This document shows positions 31,542-46,500 of a DNA stretch of 64,000 bases, in pieces. This DNA comes from Carposina sasakii. Its lineage: Eukaryota; Arthropoda; Insecta; Lepidoptera; Carposinidae. The DNA lies in assembly GCA_014607495.2 (NCBI GenBank), contig CP053170.1, forward strand, positions 1,178,001 to 1,242,000, in the 5' to 3' direction. The notes under the pieces were generated by a model. It was not told the DNA's origin. It saw only the letters and a program-made list of their open reading frames with translations, and did no database searches. Positions within the stretch are counted from its first letter, which is position 1. Each line of letters opens with the position of its first letter. The position numbers were made by a program, and so were the translations under genes.

Positions 31542-34500
31542 TTAGTCATGATGCTCGTCTTGAGCCAGCTCTTCCATATCTTCCTGGTCGAATTCCGTGT
31601 CGTCTTCCGCGGTCGCGTCCTGGTACTGCTGATATTCGGAGACCAGATCGTTCACATTGCTCTCGGCCTCATTAAACTCCATTTCGTCCATGCCCTCGCC
31701 AGTGTACCAATGCAAGAAAGCCTTGCGCCTGAACATAGCGGTGAACTGCTCTGATATCCTCTTGAACAGCTCCTGAATTGCTGTGGTGTTCCCGATAAAT
31801 GTGGACGACATTTTCAAACCTTTCGGAGGGATGTCGCAGACGGCGGTCTTCACGTTATTCGGGATCCATTCGACGAAGAAGCTGCTGTTCTTATTTTGAA
31901 TAGACAGCATTTGCTCGTCGACCTCTTTCATTGACATGCGACCTCGGAAGATGGCGGCTACCGTCAGGTATCTGCCGTGGCGCGGATCGCAGGCGGCCAT
32001 CATGTTCTTGGCGTCGAACATCTGCTGGGTGAGCTCTGGCACGGTCAGGGCGCGGTATTGCTGGCTGCCACGGGACGTGAGAGGAGCGAAGCCGGGCATG
32101 AAGAAGTGGAGACGCGGGAACGGGACCATGTTCACGGCTAGTTTACGAAGATCGGCGTTCAACTGACCAGGGAACCTCAGGCAGGTGGTGACGCCGGACA
32201 TTGTGAGGGATACTAAATGGTTCAGGTCTCCGTACGTCGGGTTAGGCACTTTGAGCGTTCTGTAGCAAATGTCGTATAGAGCTTCGTTGTCTATGCAGTA
32301 CGTTTCGTCCGTGTTTTCGACTAGCTGATGGATGGAGAGCACCGCGTTGTAAGGTTCCACTACGGTATCGGAGACTTTAGGGGATGGTACAACTGAGTAT
32401 GTGTTCATGATTCGGTCGGGGTATTCCTCTCTGATTTTGGAGATGAGGAGTGTGCCCATACCGGAGCCTGTGCCGCCTCCGAGCGAATGTGTGAGCTGGA
32501 ACCCTTGGAGACAGTCGCAGTTCTCGCACTCCTTGCGCACGACGTCAAGGACGGCGTCGACTAGTTCCGCGCCCTCGGTGTAGTGGCCCTTGGCCCAGTT
32601 GTTGCCGGCGCCGGACTGCCCGAACACGAAGTTGTCCGGTCGGAACAGCTGTCCGTACGCGCCGGACCGGACGGCGTCCATGGTGCCCGGCTCGAGGTCG
32701 AGTAGGATGGCGCGGGGGACATACTTGCCGCCGTTCTCGGCCGTCGCAACTGCGGACAAGACAGATGATTTTTAGTGAATGGGATTTACCTAAGTGTTTA
32801 ATGACGAGAGCAAAGAAGAGCTAAGAGGTACCTAAGGCGCCATTCATTTATTACGTAAGACTATTTAGGGGGGACCATGTCATTATTTTTACTGAAAAGG
32901 GTATGGGAGGTTTTAATAGTTACGTTAGGGGGGGAGGGTTAAAAACTAGCGAAGATAGTCTTACATAATAAATGAATGGCGCCAAAGGCAAACCTTAGGT
33001 CAATGTCTCGGCGGATCTTAGAGATTGTGAAGTTGCGTCTCATGCGCAGTCCGGCGTTTCAGGCCTTCAGGGCAAGGACCTGTATTCTGCGAGGCGTGCA
33101 CCACGAACTTTACAGGGGACCGAAGTTGCAGAGCGGAGAAATAGATATTAACCGATAGGATTGCAGGACTGTAGGTAATGGAGGCGATATCTTATGGTTT
33201 GATTTTCTCCGTTTACAATCTGATTTCTCCGATTTTACCGTTCAAAACTTCCCAGTTGTAGTTATTAAGCTGTTTGTCTTCATTTTGTCTAAATAGACTA
33301 AAAAAACAAGGCTAAAGAGCGAACAATGAACCTATGTTTAATTATCTTGAACAAATTATACGAAGTACGACTCATTTCAATGTATGATTATCATTCATTT
33401 ACTTGATAGTTTTTATAAAAAATCTGCTGTCTCCGTTACCGCTAATAGAAGATCGATAAAAAAATCCTTTAGGTATTGTGCATTTTGCACTGTACGAAAG
33501 TGAACTTATGCTTTCACTATGGGTGCGCCCACCACCGGGCCCTACACCCTCCACTGACCCTCGGATCTGATAACTCATAACTGCGAAAACAGGCACTTGC
33601 ACTAACTACAATCGCCACGAGAAACCAGACCCGAGCACCCAACATGCAAGACAATACATTGCACTATTCCGAAATCAAAAACTAGATTAATAATCTACAT
33701 ATGTACAAATGTGTTCTACATTTGAACTTATGCTCCCTAGCGTTCTCTTCCAGCTAGCCAGTAGGATAGCGTTATACTGTAAAATCGTTTTCCAACACGG
33801 GGTACATTAAAATAATGTGCTAAATATGCATATTGCAACATTACCACAAAATAAAAGTGCACAACTCATAGAATCTACAGACAGACTGCATAATAACGTA
33901 ACAGTATATGAACAGTTAAATCGAGCGGTCAGGCGCAACTTGCCGGCCGCGCGTGCGCAGCAAACGATGCAATATCACCCTTATATCCACGGCAAATGTG
34001 TCTAGAACTTAACGATACAGTTTTAGGCATTCCTATAGTGCATTTATTTTATTACGGGTTGGTGGTTGATATCTTCTTTTATAATGTTTAAAAGTAAGGA
34101 ATCGAAATATGGCCTAGGACATATTTCGATTAGTTCTGGTTTATGTATGTAAGTATGTACTAAACCCTAGTGGGGTAAGCACGAACCTTTTTACGCGGCG
34201 TAACGCTAGCGACTCGCTAGCAAAATCTGTGATTTGACAGTTTGACGCTGGCGCATGGCGTTACGGACTATCGAGAGGTTCGTGCTTACCCCGCCTCATC
34301 TTCATCGCTGTGAAATGGATCTGATACCTACTTGATCTATTACATCTACTAATCCTACTGAGTTGTTTAATGTAACTATATGGAAAAAATAAAACTTATG
34401 TAATATAATTTCGAGTCTCAATTTTAGTGGATGTTCTCTATAGTAGGCTTTTTTATAGCATTTCGGTTAACTTCATACCCTTCTGTTACACCCTGAATAA

Positions 34501-37500
34501 GTCTGTTACAGGCACTTAATAATTTAGAACCTAAATGACGATAGAAAGTAGGGTGACTATGTACTTAGTACAATCTAACAAAGACAACTCGTAATATGGA
34601 CAAAGAAAACAGGCATACGCCTGTAATCCAACTAATATTACAGCCAATATACCCATTAATACGTAACCAATTACCTGAAACATACTATGAAACTTTTACA
34701 AAACTAGCGACACGGTCATGCTTTCCACAGACCAAGAATGAATAGATAGCATTGCAGTGCTGACTGACTGCAAGTGGATAATAATAAAAAGGTACAATTT
34801 TCAAAAGGCGATAATTAAAAACACTACTGAATTCAATTTGATCATGTTACCAAAAAAATAAAATAATGTTATAATTATAATAATCATTTCTATGAAAAGC
34901 TAAATTAGAAAAGGAGACATTGTACACTGAGTTTCTTTTTACCTACCTAGTCTCGTATTAAAAATAAGTTACTAATTTTGAAAACATCTAACACCTACTT
35001 ATGAAGAATTTACGGTAGGTTATTAGTAAGTAGGTATATAAGTTCACTAGCAAATTTTTATGGATAGAGACTGCATAAGAACTTATTATAATGGCGGATA
35101 AAGAAGGTCGTTGGACCCATAACAACTAGTTAAGACGAATTGTCAGTCTGTCTGTAATTACTGCTGTTTCTAACAATTGAGCAATTGTTACGGATTTAAG
35201 AGAGTATTAGGACTACTTAATTAGTACTAAACTTCCTTTAGTGGTACTTACTAAAGAGTTAATTTGAAGGGTTCTGATGTTTTTCGAATTATATTAGGTT
35301 CCTATATTACTACAATAACTAACATTTTAATAGACGGCTGTTTTATCATTATCTGCTAGAAATAACGATTTTTCTGATCTGTCTGTTATTCTACTTATAT
35401 TTAATTTATTATTCATAGCCAATTACAATACTAGCGCTCAAGATAAATCCGCTTTTTTTACTGACAATAAAAGTTAAGGTTGAAGATCATAAATTTAATT
35501 ATTACTCGGTCATGTTATGGCGCATGTCAATTTAATAAGACATACGGCAGCGCATCCAGCCAAGTTCACCTTTATACGAGTATAGGTCACTCACTTTTCG
35601 TCAGGTGTTCACGAACATGCTGACAGAACCTATTGAATGACTTCTGCGGCTCAGTCGTAAATCAAGAAAAACGAATGACCTCTTTCTGTGTATCACAAAA
35701 TTCACAAATAAACTAAGTACATAATTGATTTGATTAAAAAGCAAGATCATGTCTTTTTTAACCCGCGGTTTATGTCAATCTAGATTTATTTAAACCGCGA
35801 GTTAAAAAGATTTTAGAAAGGGTTCATTTCATTCGGGCATTTCTTGGGCGATTAGCTAGCAACTTGTAACTGATCATTAACATCTGTCTCAGTTATGCTA
35901 AACTTGGGATCACTTTTATGATCACATGGTTCTGGTACCACCATTTCGAGAACACAGCCGTTTGTAAATGTACCTACGATAGATATTTTCTGAAAATGGG
36001 GCTAACAGTACAAACAGAACATACCAGCGGCCTCATTATAGTATACGGAGATCCTCTCAAGCTGCAGGTCGCTGGTGCCGCGGTACACGCCCTTGGGGTC
36101 GATGCCGTGCTCCTCAGATATGATCTCCCAGAACTGCGGACAAGTAGAACAATCAGTGACGCAGCAGAAAAGTGGATTGCAGAAGGACTGGTAGAAATAA
36201 CAGCAAATATATGTAGCCCAAAGTGGGTGATTAAAATCTTCGGCAAAGGTTAAATTAAAATAATATACCTACTTACCTACCTACTTAAGACCTAAACTAT
36301 CATCTACCTACTACTATTAGCTATCTACTTATGTACATGATTGTGTATATACCACTAGGTATAAAGAACACAATCTTCATATAATATAATATTCTATGTA
36401 TTGCATGCACTTTTGCATTGTACCATAAAAGACAAAAAATTTTATTGTATGCAAAATTGGTACGGCACCGAAATAACAAATTTATGCTGTTTTACATTCA
36501 AAGCAAAAAAATATATATCTTGTCTTGCGTGTGCTCTTTTCTTGTTCGATGATTTTGACTATATTTTTTTATTTGTTTGTAAGTATGTATATTTCTTAGG
36601 CACGCTCTAGTTAGACTCTAGAGCCTAAACGGGTTGTCGTATTGGGTCAAAATTTTTATGCAGTTGGGTGTTTTTCTTTAATAAATGATTACCTACTCGT
36701 ACCTGAGATGTACCTACCTACTTACTTGTCTAAAAAGAGAGTCCCCTTTATCCTTGATATAAAATTTCTAACATTTGAATACCTTTTATTACACATAAAG
36801 ATTTACCCCTCCGTTTATTTTCTATTGTAACATGGGGCTCCTTACAAACATGTCGGGACTTGTACCATCTTGTCTGGAATAACTCAGAGTAAATAAGCAG
36901 TGTCATATCTATGACCTTAGATTGTTTGTCAGTGTTTAGGAGCTATGTCTTGTCTGTCCGAAGATAAAAAATTTCTTTCATAAGTATTTCATAAGTACAG
37001 AAAAATATTTAATATGCAATATTTTTCTGGGTACTGATTGGTTTTTGATGCCATTCCTTCCCATATCTATATTTTTAAGTTGTAGTCTTAAGATACTTAA
37101 AAAATTATCTATCTGTAGTATAGATAGAGTTGACTAAGTCTTTTACCTACACAAGTAACAAAATTCTCAATTTCTTTCTGTCTGTATCTACTAAGTATTA
37201 ATTTCTCCCGGATTGAATTTTCTTACATTTTTCGCTGTACATTTCGCTATAAAATTAAAGAAATTCTTTCAGAAAGTTTCATGGATCTGTAATACTCGTA
37301 TTTCATTTTTTTACGAAATGAAAAAAGTAAAAACGGAATTTACTGTGTGTCACACATCACCACAGCACATCACAGGTTAGATAGAAATCAGAAAATTGGT
37401 TGACCGATCGCGTGCAGACAGTTCGACGAGTTCGTCTACCTTTACGGTAAATTATGGGCTTTGAGGACCCGACTGTCCTTAATTATAGTTTTGGTCCTAC

Positions 37501-40500
37501 ACACATTCATTTGTTACTTCTATGATTTTACGACACAAGTCGATAAATATGTTAACCTAGGTTACCTACATAAAATGTAGAATTCTAGAACAGAAACTCC
37601 TAACTAAAACAACAACTGAGTAGGTATTCTGTGCCTAAACTAAGTAGCTATCAGAACATAAGTACCTTTTACAAAAAACACTTTCAATATACTACAAAAC
37701 CTGTGGCAGAGATGGTAGACACTGTAGATTTTGGCAGCTATTTCCACCAAATTAAAAGATTTTTTAAAAGACTTGGCTGTAAATGCATATAAATTAATTC
37801 TTAAAACTTCACTCGTAAAACCGTTTAATGGACCACGACAATAAATCGATCAAAAGCTCCAATAATCAAACAATAGTCGTAATAAATAGATTGACCAAAT
37901 CCATACGGGTGACATGTCTCAATCTAAAATGATCGCTGTTGACAACTTTAGTTTTAAATCAATTTATGTTAAGGAAACCTTATTTCAACGCACTCAACGT
38001 CTTTGATTTGTAAGATAGAAGATAGAAAGAATATGATGACCTGAAATCATAACTGCTAAGCTATTGTGGATCTATGTAGGTATAACGAATGACGTGACTA
38101 TCTTACTTTTAATCAATTGGCTGTCGATCACTTATTTCATTTATCACTCGGTCTAGACCAGTAGTAGAATTTGAATCTAAACCCACTTAAGGAAACATTT
38201 TAAACATTCAATTTTCCATCTACGTCTGTCGTTACGGTTTAAACACTATTGTAGTTCAACTTTCAGGTCTTTTGAAAACTAAAACTTTATTACTTTGTTA
38301 TGCAAACCAGAAGTGCAGTGAAAGTGATCGATCGCATTTCCCCGCTGGTGTCAGCTTTTATTGCCTACAACACTTGGCTGGCTTCATTACCGTGCGCCAT
38401 TCTGTCTGGAGTGGAGGCAGATATACAGGCAGACAGAACTACTAGGTATAAGTATTTAAGAAAGTTAAGTCTAGATTAAAACATCCTGTTTTTGTCTAAG
38501 ATTCATCTAGGTATAAGTACCAGTGCCAGAGTAGGTAAGTGCAGTTGGAATCCAAAGTTTTTTTTTTACTAGATAAATAAAACTTGGCCACACGATCCCC
38601 AGAATCAGCCTATTTTCGGGATTCTATTCTCTATTAAAGCTTAATGATTTTGTCTTTATTGAATTTAATTCATTGATCTTGTTTATTCTTTATTGCACTA
38701 GTCTAGATATTATATTCTTATAGTTATTTATTATGTACTAGATACGAACCCAATGAGTGAAATTCAGTTGAAATTCGACATTTTTGTAGGTAGGTTATTA
38801 GAAAGTTAGATACGTCAGATGAGTCATAAAGGAAATCTATTTTCTCCAATAAACAAGTACATTTAAAAGTTTTCAGAAAACAGCAAAACGCGAACCAATT
38901 TCGGAAAATACGAAACTCCAAGAGCTTCCTTTTTTGCACCAGAGACGTTGGGACATCGCATGTCTGAGTTCGAAATAGAATTCAAAAGTTTTTTTATTTG
39001 TTGCATCGCTCGCTGGACGTTGACATCAGTTTAAACTGCATCTTTATTTTCAGACAGTCTCCCGGGGTTGCCATATTGGGCACACTTCCCTATATTATAG
39101 GTGTAATGTGATATGTTCGATCTAGTTTCATATTTTTTCATAGATACACAAATATGATGTTATTAAAAAGTATATTTATAACAATTTAATTGAATATAAA
39201 ACATGATTACAGAGATTAAGAGGACTTTTTTAAATTTTACTAGTAACTGTAGCAAATGTACGACGTCGATAAAATTTGTTGAACAAACACCAAAACTCAG
39301 TTTAATGTGTAATTTAAGGTCCACGTACAATAACGTATCGTCCTACGTCCTGTCTACTAAAACAATAAAGTTTCATTTCCCTTTCATATTTAACTGAAAA
39401 TATAACGTTAACTCTCTTCCCGACCACTTTGATTTTAATACATGTCGCGACGCCTCCCATATTTTATGGATATGTGAGAAGGATATGCTTTACAACGCCC
39501 TCACTGTTTCACTTCTAGCTTATTGGAGATGACTCATCTTTAAGGACTTGGCAGATGATGTAGAATTGTAGAACAAAGAATACATACATATATACACGGC
39601 TATGATCTCACAGCCTACATTTTTCTATATAGGAACGCGAAGGGACCCTCAAGTTCGTTGGGGACTCATCGTTAAAGACTTGGCAGATGGTGCAGAATTG
39701 CAGAACAAGTTGTCAGAACTGCTGGATCGCGAATGAACCCACAGCACATTTAGCACAGCGGGGGCAGATTTAAAGATCACTGACAAGTTGCTAGGTCGCT
39801 TGAGAGATAGCCCCTGAGTTCCTTAGTCGACTCTTACGCCTTGGCTGGCTGATGTACTTATTCTTCTTGTAGTGGCACCCCATTACTGGAGGTCTGCCGT
39901 CAGCTTACTAAATGCAGACTTGCCCCTAGCCATTCGGAACAGCCCCTCCACATTAGCTATTCTGGCTGATGTACAAATTTGGTTAAATAAAGAAATGCAC
40001 AAGGAATATTCCCAACACTACCTGCGATACCTACCACCTCCGGGACCTACACTATTCATGAACCTAATCATCATGTGATATAAAAATATTTTTTGACGAC
40101 ATACGCACCAGAAATGCCATACAACGCGGCAATATTGCCTACTTACAGCTTTTTTATTAGCATGAATAAAATTTAGATTTTATAGTCTGTATCAATCCTT
40201 AGTTGGAGTACTTACTCATGTTAGAACTAAAGACGTGTTGTAGTTATTATAAGACTTTATAAGGGTTTGCCAGATGCGGTGATGATAGACGGAGAACATT
40301 GGAGCCGGTTCAAACCGGATTTAACTGATTTCTTTTCTTCGTGTTTACCATGAACAAAATTTCGGATCTATGTTCCTAACATGAACTATTCAGGACTGTT
40401 TCCATTATGGAAGCAAGAAACTACACGAAATAGTATAACAGGTTGGAAATTAAAACTTGACAGTTGACATTTTATTATCACGGTTGTTATGTCTTGGCGG

Positions 40501-43500
40501 TTGCACTGCCGTGCCACCGAAAGATTTAAAAAATCTGATAAGTATCTGACAATAGGTAAATTAATTTTAATACCTACGCAGCTTTCCTATAAAAAAGAAA
40601 TACTACCTATTTAAAAACTGAATCGGTAAAACGTCCAACCGCAATGTGCTAAAAAAACCAAATATGGTTTCCATACGGACGCGATATTTTTAAAACATCA
40701 AACAAAAACTAAGAAGGTAAGGGAGAATGTTGAAATAATCCGCCTTGTTACACGTAAACATAACGTAGCATAGCATGGCGTAGTTACGAAAGGAGTTGCG
40801 GTAATACATTAGTCGTATTCTTTCCAAAATGTCGGCAATAGCTTTTATAAATTAAAATTTATTCCCGTTGTTCCCATTGTCAATGTTCCGTCTAATGGGG
40901 ACACTCATAGAGAAAAGAGCGGCATTGGGGACAGCGAGACATATTTTTTTTACTTCTCGTCCCCACAATGAGGATAGCGTCGATGGGGACAACGAGAATA
41001 CACTATCGTTTCACTCACTTCGACAAATAATTTCCTAAATAATAATACTAATAAAAAGTAAAAAAACTCTTGTAATCGGATTGCCAGAACTGCAGTGTCA
41101 CAAAAGAGATTCCGCAGACACCCCAGAAACGCCTAAAATTTAGCCCGCTACGCGAATTTGGTTTGTACTTACGCTTTAGTTAGAACATCTCCTCACTGTA
41201 TTTGCTTCGTGAACCACTCACCACTAACAGTTATAGAAAAGCGCAGGAAGTGGTATTCGTTTCCCTTCCACATTCCTTTTTTATTGGCTTTAAATAAATG
41301 TTTAAATATCAAAGGAATGTGGTAATATGATGCCTGCTACTTTTATATCACCTGCGGGTTCTAGGAGCTCTTGCAAGCCTAGCATGACCTGCGAAACGCG
41401 GTATGATAAACCGATTTATCGACATTTAGCCTATGCAATACGATAAATATAGCCGCCATAATGAATTTTGTATAGAGACGATACGATATCGTACGATACG
41501 ATATCCACTATGCATGGTCATGCTAGGGGGGCTGGACTGTTATTGTGGAAGCGAGATAGCGGTAATCGTCTATAGCGGCATCTTGCTTCCACACTGGAGG
41601 CTATCCTACTATCTTCTTACTAATAAACGCGAAAGTTTGTGCGTATGGATGTTTGTTTCTCTTTCACGTAAAAACGGCTGGAGCGATTTTAATAAAATTT
41701 GGTGTGGAGTTAGCCGACACCCTGGATTAACACATAGGCTACTTTTTATCCCGGGAAAATATTTTTATCGCTGATAATTTCGACATTTTGTTTTTCCTGC
41801 AGTCCACGCGGACGGAGTCGCGGGCGTTCACCAGTCTTACTATAAAAGCTTTTAGCAAGTTCCGCCCTGTAGAAAAAAACACGACTAAAGTTAACTATTG
41901 TAGTCATACTGTTTAAAAATAACATTTCACTGCAAAATGTATGGAATATCCTGTCAAATTAAAGCAATGTTTAGCTTAAGCAATGTTTAAATTCATATCT
42001 ATGTATTAACATGTCTGTATCCACCTACAGGAAAATTAATTGTTAACTCTACCTGGGTTACCAGATGAAAAAATCAAAAGACCGAAGAAAAGGCCTGATT
42101 TCCAAGGAAATGTCCAGAGATTTTATACAGTTTAAAATTTTTCTCTCAAAAACGTATATATTATCGTTTTATACACTGCGGAATATGATCTCTTCATGGG
42201 CCCATGTAAGTTGTTTCTGCAATAATTTTTCATTTAGACTAACTTTACACTTGTTCTTGAGGATTTTCCCGACGTTTCCATTCATCACCATCATCAATAT
42301 CATCCATCATAAATTCAGAAATCATTTACTAAAGACAATGGCTGTATGGGCTTAGTTCCCCTTGCCTTTCCTTCGGGATAAACTAAACAAAAAAAATTAT
42401 ACACTGCGGATCTAGCTCACGCGTTGCAAGTTGCGCGTCGCACTCGAAGCGGCGGGGTTGTAACCAAAAGATTAAGTATTTTTACAAAAGAGATGGTAAA
42501 ATTCGACATCCGAGTAATTGACCCGGTAGCTCAGTGGTTAGAGCAACTAGCACGGTACGCAGTGGTCGTGGGTTTGATTCCCACTCGGGTAAAGAATTTT
42601 TTCCATTTCTTTATTAATATTTTTAGTTTGTTTCACTTGGATAAATAAGTATAGACTTTAACTGTTTAGTTGTTACCAAAAGTTAAAAGTTAAACCAACT
42701 AAAAGAGGTCTTTAAAAATCCTGAGATATCACGAGATTTGCAAAATCCGGCCGCAATCCTGAGAAAAGTCGAAAAATCCTGAAACCTCAGGACAAATCCT
42801 GAGATATGAACCTACCCTGACCTATATACAGGGTGTAACAGAAAGGGTTATGTTAAGCGAAAAGCTATGTAAATAGCCCACTATAGAGAAAAATAGTATG
42901 GTTCGTTTAGTTAGACCTAAGATAATAGCTTAAAAACAAAATTTTAACCACAATATGATTTTCAAAATAAAAGTTGTGCTCAAAAAAGTTCAAAAAACTG
43001 ATCAACCCGAATGGATAGTCACAAGTGATCAAAAAAACAGCACTGAATCACACCATAACCAATAAGCCTGTTTAACTGGTCACAGGATCGTCCAATGCAA
43101 TTGGCGCGGAAAACACACATTGCGGATAATCAAATTAAAAATGCATTATCTGCGAGTAATAACACTGTCGTATAACTCAACACAATGGTACTTGTTCAGT
43201 ATTTCAGTATTTGCCTGGCTGTCACTCACACCCTGTTTAGGACAGGGTCCTACTTATAGGAAAACAGTGTTTAAAAGAATGTACCAACTTAGAATTTAGC
43301 GTCATTTAATTACACAGCTAATAACGAAAATACGTAATTAGTAACAGTAAGTAGGTAGTACATACATACATATATATATACACATGGCTGTGTTGCTTAA
43401 ATGGGGTAGCCAGAACGGCAGAATCACGAAGGAAATCCCTCAGCCACTTTTAGCATATAATACCTATACTAGCGACCGCCCACGGCTTCGCCCGCGTGAG

Positions 43501-46500
43501 AGTGCATTACTCCCGTGCGAAGCCGATACGAGTCCCTAGTTATACATTATAAACCTTCCTTGCGAATCACTATGTCTATTAAAAAAACCGCATCAAAATC
43601 CGTTCCCTAGTTTGAAAGATCTAAGCATACATAGGGACGGACAGCAGAAAGCGACTTTGTTTTATAATATTATGTAGTAAAGTAAGTACCTACTTACTTA
43701 CCTACCTACGAAAGATCATATTTTTGAGCTCATCATCATATGAAATAAAACTTCATGCAGAATGATGCCTCAGATAAACATCTCAGTATTTGTACAGTAA
43801 TGTTGTCTCAAACGCCCAGTCGGGATTATGGGAATAATCTACAGCCAGACAGACAGCACACATAGCTACAACGGATTTATTTTATTTTTATTTTAGGAGT
43901 GATTCACTTATACAGTGTTTATTTTATTTATGTGAGGGTATGAGCATAAAATTATCAAAAAGTAATTTAACACAGAGTATACAAATTCTGAAAACGGATT
44001 TTGTAGGTTGACCATGCATTGTGCGTATCTACTGATTGCGTATCTTCATCATTTTAAAATTTGGGTTCGATATTTTTGGGAAAGAAGTGTTTACATACCT
44101 ACAGTATACATGTACGTAATAAATGTAGAAAGCGTGTAGGTACCTACCTATGTGAGTATATTAATATTAAGTTTTATTTCTCAGAACCATTTAGCAATAA
44201 ATTTTCATAAAAGCTTCTTATTAATAAACCTACTTACGAGCGTATGTATTTTTAAAATAATTTAGTAAGTGTGCTGTCAATTTTAATTTAAAATACGTGC
44301 TAAATTCTTGCTAAATTATAGGAAAATAGTTCTATTAGCAGCTTGATCTCTGAGAAGTATGCAGCGTCAACCGAGACAAGTCTCATCTTGTTATGGTTAT
44401 AACTTATAATAACTGACAACCAGGATGAATCATTGTTACAGGAAAATGCAGACAGACGCCCTGCATATTTGTGCATCTCTTAACATATTGTAATAAAGTC
44501 TGCATTTGCATAACAATAGGTCTAATTATTGGCAATCGGTGATTTGTTGCGAGTTGAGATAAGGTCAGTGAACTTACGTTATTATTTCTATTATTTGCTC
44601 ACAAAATCCTCCTGTTAAATTAAACCTTTAAACTTGTAAGGTTTTTTACATGTACCTTTTGCATAATACCATGTTATCAGCCATTTATTAGGACAAAAAA
44701 TACGCGAACGGCTGATTATTATTATTATTATTATATACCTACATATTTAAGTGGTAAGTTATGATCCTGGTGGGATCCCCAGCAAATAGTGTCTTTGGAG
44801 GTCATAATAATGAATGCGAAAATTACCACTGACCACTAGTTTCTCGCAAAAAGTATCGTGATAGCATGTTCATGCGCATTCAACGAGACTAATGTCAAAG
44901 TACAATGACCTTAAATTGTCCAAATTGCTTTTATACTGATGACAGTCGACAATGGGTTAAGTGATGATGAACTGAATTTGTCTCATTTAAGAATACGTGT
45001 TTTAATCCTAATGGTGCCTGGTGCCTAAAAAGGTATCACAAAGGTAAAAAGGTCATGAACATTAGACACCATCTCACCAATGAGACGTTTTAAACGATTT
45101 AAAAATTATATATACTCTTTCTTAGAATTTATTAAATAGGTGCTAAATAAAAGTTTATGTGACGGGTATGCTTTCCTTGGGCTCCGTAATTCCATATATT
45201 TTTTTTTATTTTTCTTCTTTCCCTATTTTCAGCAAAGTTATACCAAGGTGCAAGCTTTTACTTGGAGTTAAAGCAGAAAACCAAAGATCAATAATATAAA
45301 AAAAAGGTAGAATAACTAACGTAAAAGCAGCTCAACACAGAGTAAGGAATCAACAAGATCAAAGTTTGAGGAGTTGAAAACATTTGCAGTTACACCCGAG
45401 ACATGTCCTGTTTATGTCACTAGAGGGCACGTCGAGGACAGGCATTCGAGAGAAATTGGACATGTTGAAGAACGATCCCAACTGTCGTGTAAAGAGGATG
45501 ACAACAAAATTCATTTTGTTCAGGACACTTGTTTTTGTATTTGGTTGGCTTCCAAATGCTACATCTATGGAAAGAAAACTTTTATGGGATAAGAACCTAA
45601 GAAACATTGGGATGATTAAGTTGTTTATAGATCTACTCTTATTATATAAACTTTGTAAACTAGGTATAAACATCAAGGAAATGGTCGTAGATAAGCGTAG
45701 TTAGAACTTGGAGTGGTTCGCTCGGAAAAAATATCTTTAAAAAAGTTGGATTGAATCTGAATCATTGCACAAAATAGAGGAAACAAACAAGTTGGGTTCA
45801 TAGAACTGAAATGCACTGAACGACGGTAGATAGTTAGGTAGATACCTACTAATACATGAGTACAATATTCGCGGAAAAGTAATTTGATCTATGAATCAAC
45901 AAGTAGATTAATTTCATGACTAAGCGAGGAAGTAATGCAGCAGCATAATAAATAATATATAAGCTACAAAATGAAATAGATAGTATCTTCAAAGCTAAAT
46001 ACCTTTCTTCTAGAGTAAAGGCTCCCTTTTTAAATATTGCATTTTAACTTGTGTGTTAATCAGAGTCCAGAGAATCAGAGTTTTCCAGGGTTTTTCTTGG
46101 CACATCTACAACGACCAAAACAGTTCCTTAAGAACTACTTAGAACCTACGTAATGATAAAACATTACCGATAGTGATAGGCTATTAGTAGGTAACTCAGT
46201 GCTAATATAATTAGAAGAATGTAAAAAAATTAACACAAAAAGCACATTCCTTTTCTTTATAATGGAAATACGAGTAGGCTTCCATCAAAATATTTTAGTG
46301 CTAGGTATTATCAAAAAATTTTATGCATGTTGGCTAAAACTCTTATTTTATCATTGACTGGCATAGAAGACTTATTTAAAGAATATACTCACATTTCTTG
46401 TTGATGTAAGGCACACCGTGAAGCACACGTCTGTTTTAATTGCAAACGGGGTTATGACTAGACATACGTAAATACACGGATCAGATGCATGGGCGTTTTA

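Noticed and set aside
32561..32749. Several plus- and minus-strand open frames inside the tubulin exon
   Set aside because: They are other-frame readings of the GC-rich beta-tubulin coding exon.
33880..34010. Alternative tubulin promoter in intron 2 (gccggccgcgcgtgcgcag stretch)
   Set aside because: It is a CpG-rich patch with an NRF-1-like gcgcgtgcgc, but no initiator, TATA box or exon to go with it. Too weak to call.
39872..40078. 68-codon open frame [20 protein letters not shown]...
   Set aside because: More protein-like than most, but it is preceded by repeat P, lacks a start context and matches nothing I know. Noted under the 39544-39865 repeat.
42065..42355. 96-codon plus-strand open frame in tubulin intron 1
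   Set aside because: It starts with low-complexity Lys/Arg and continues as AT-rich hydrophobic residues with no recognisable motif; no coding signature.
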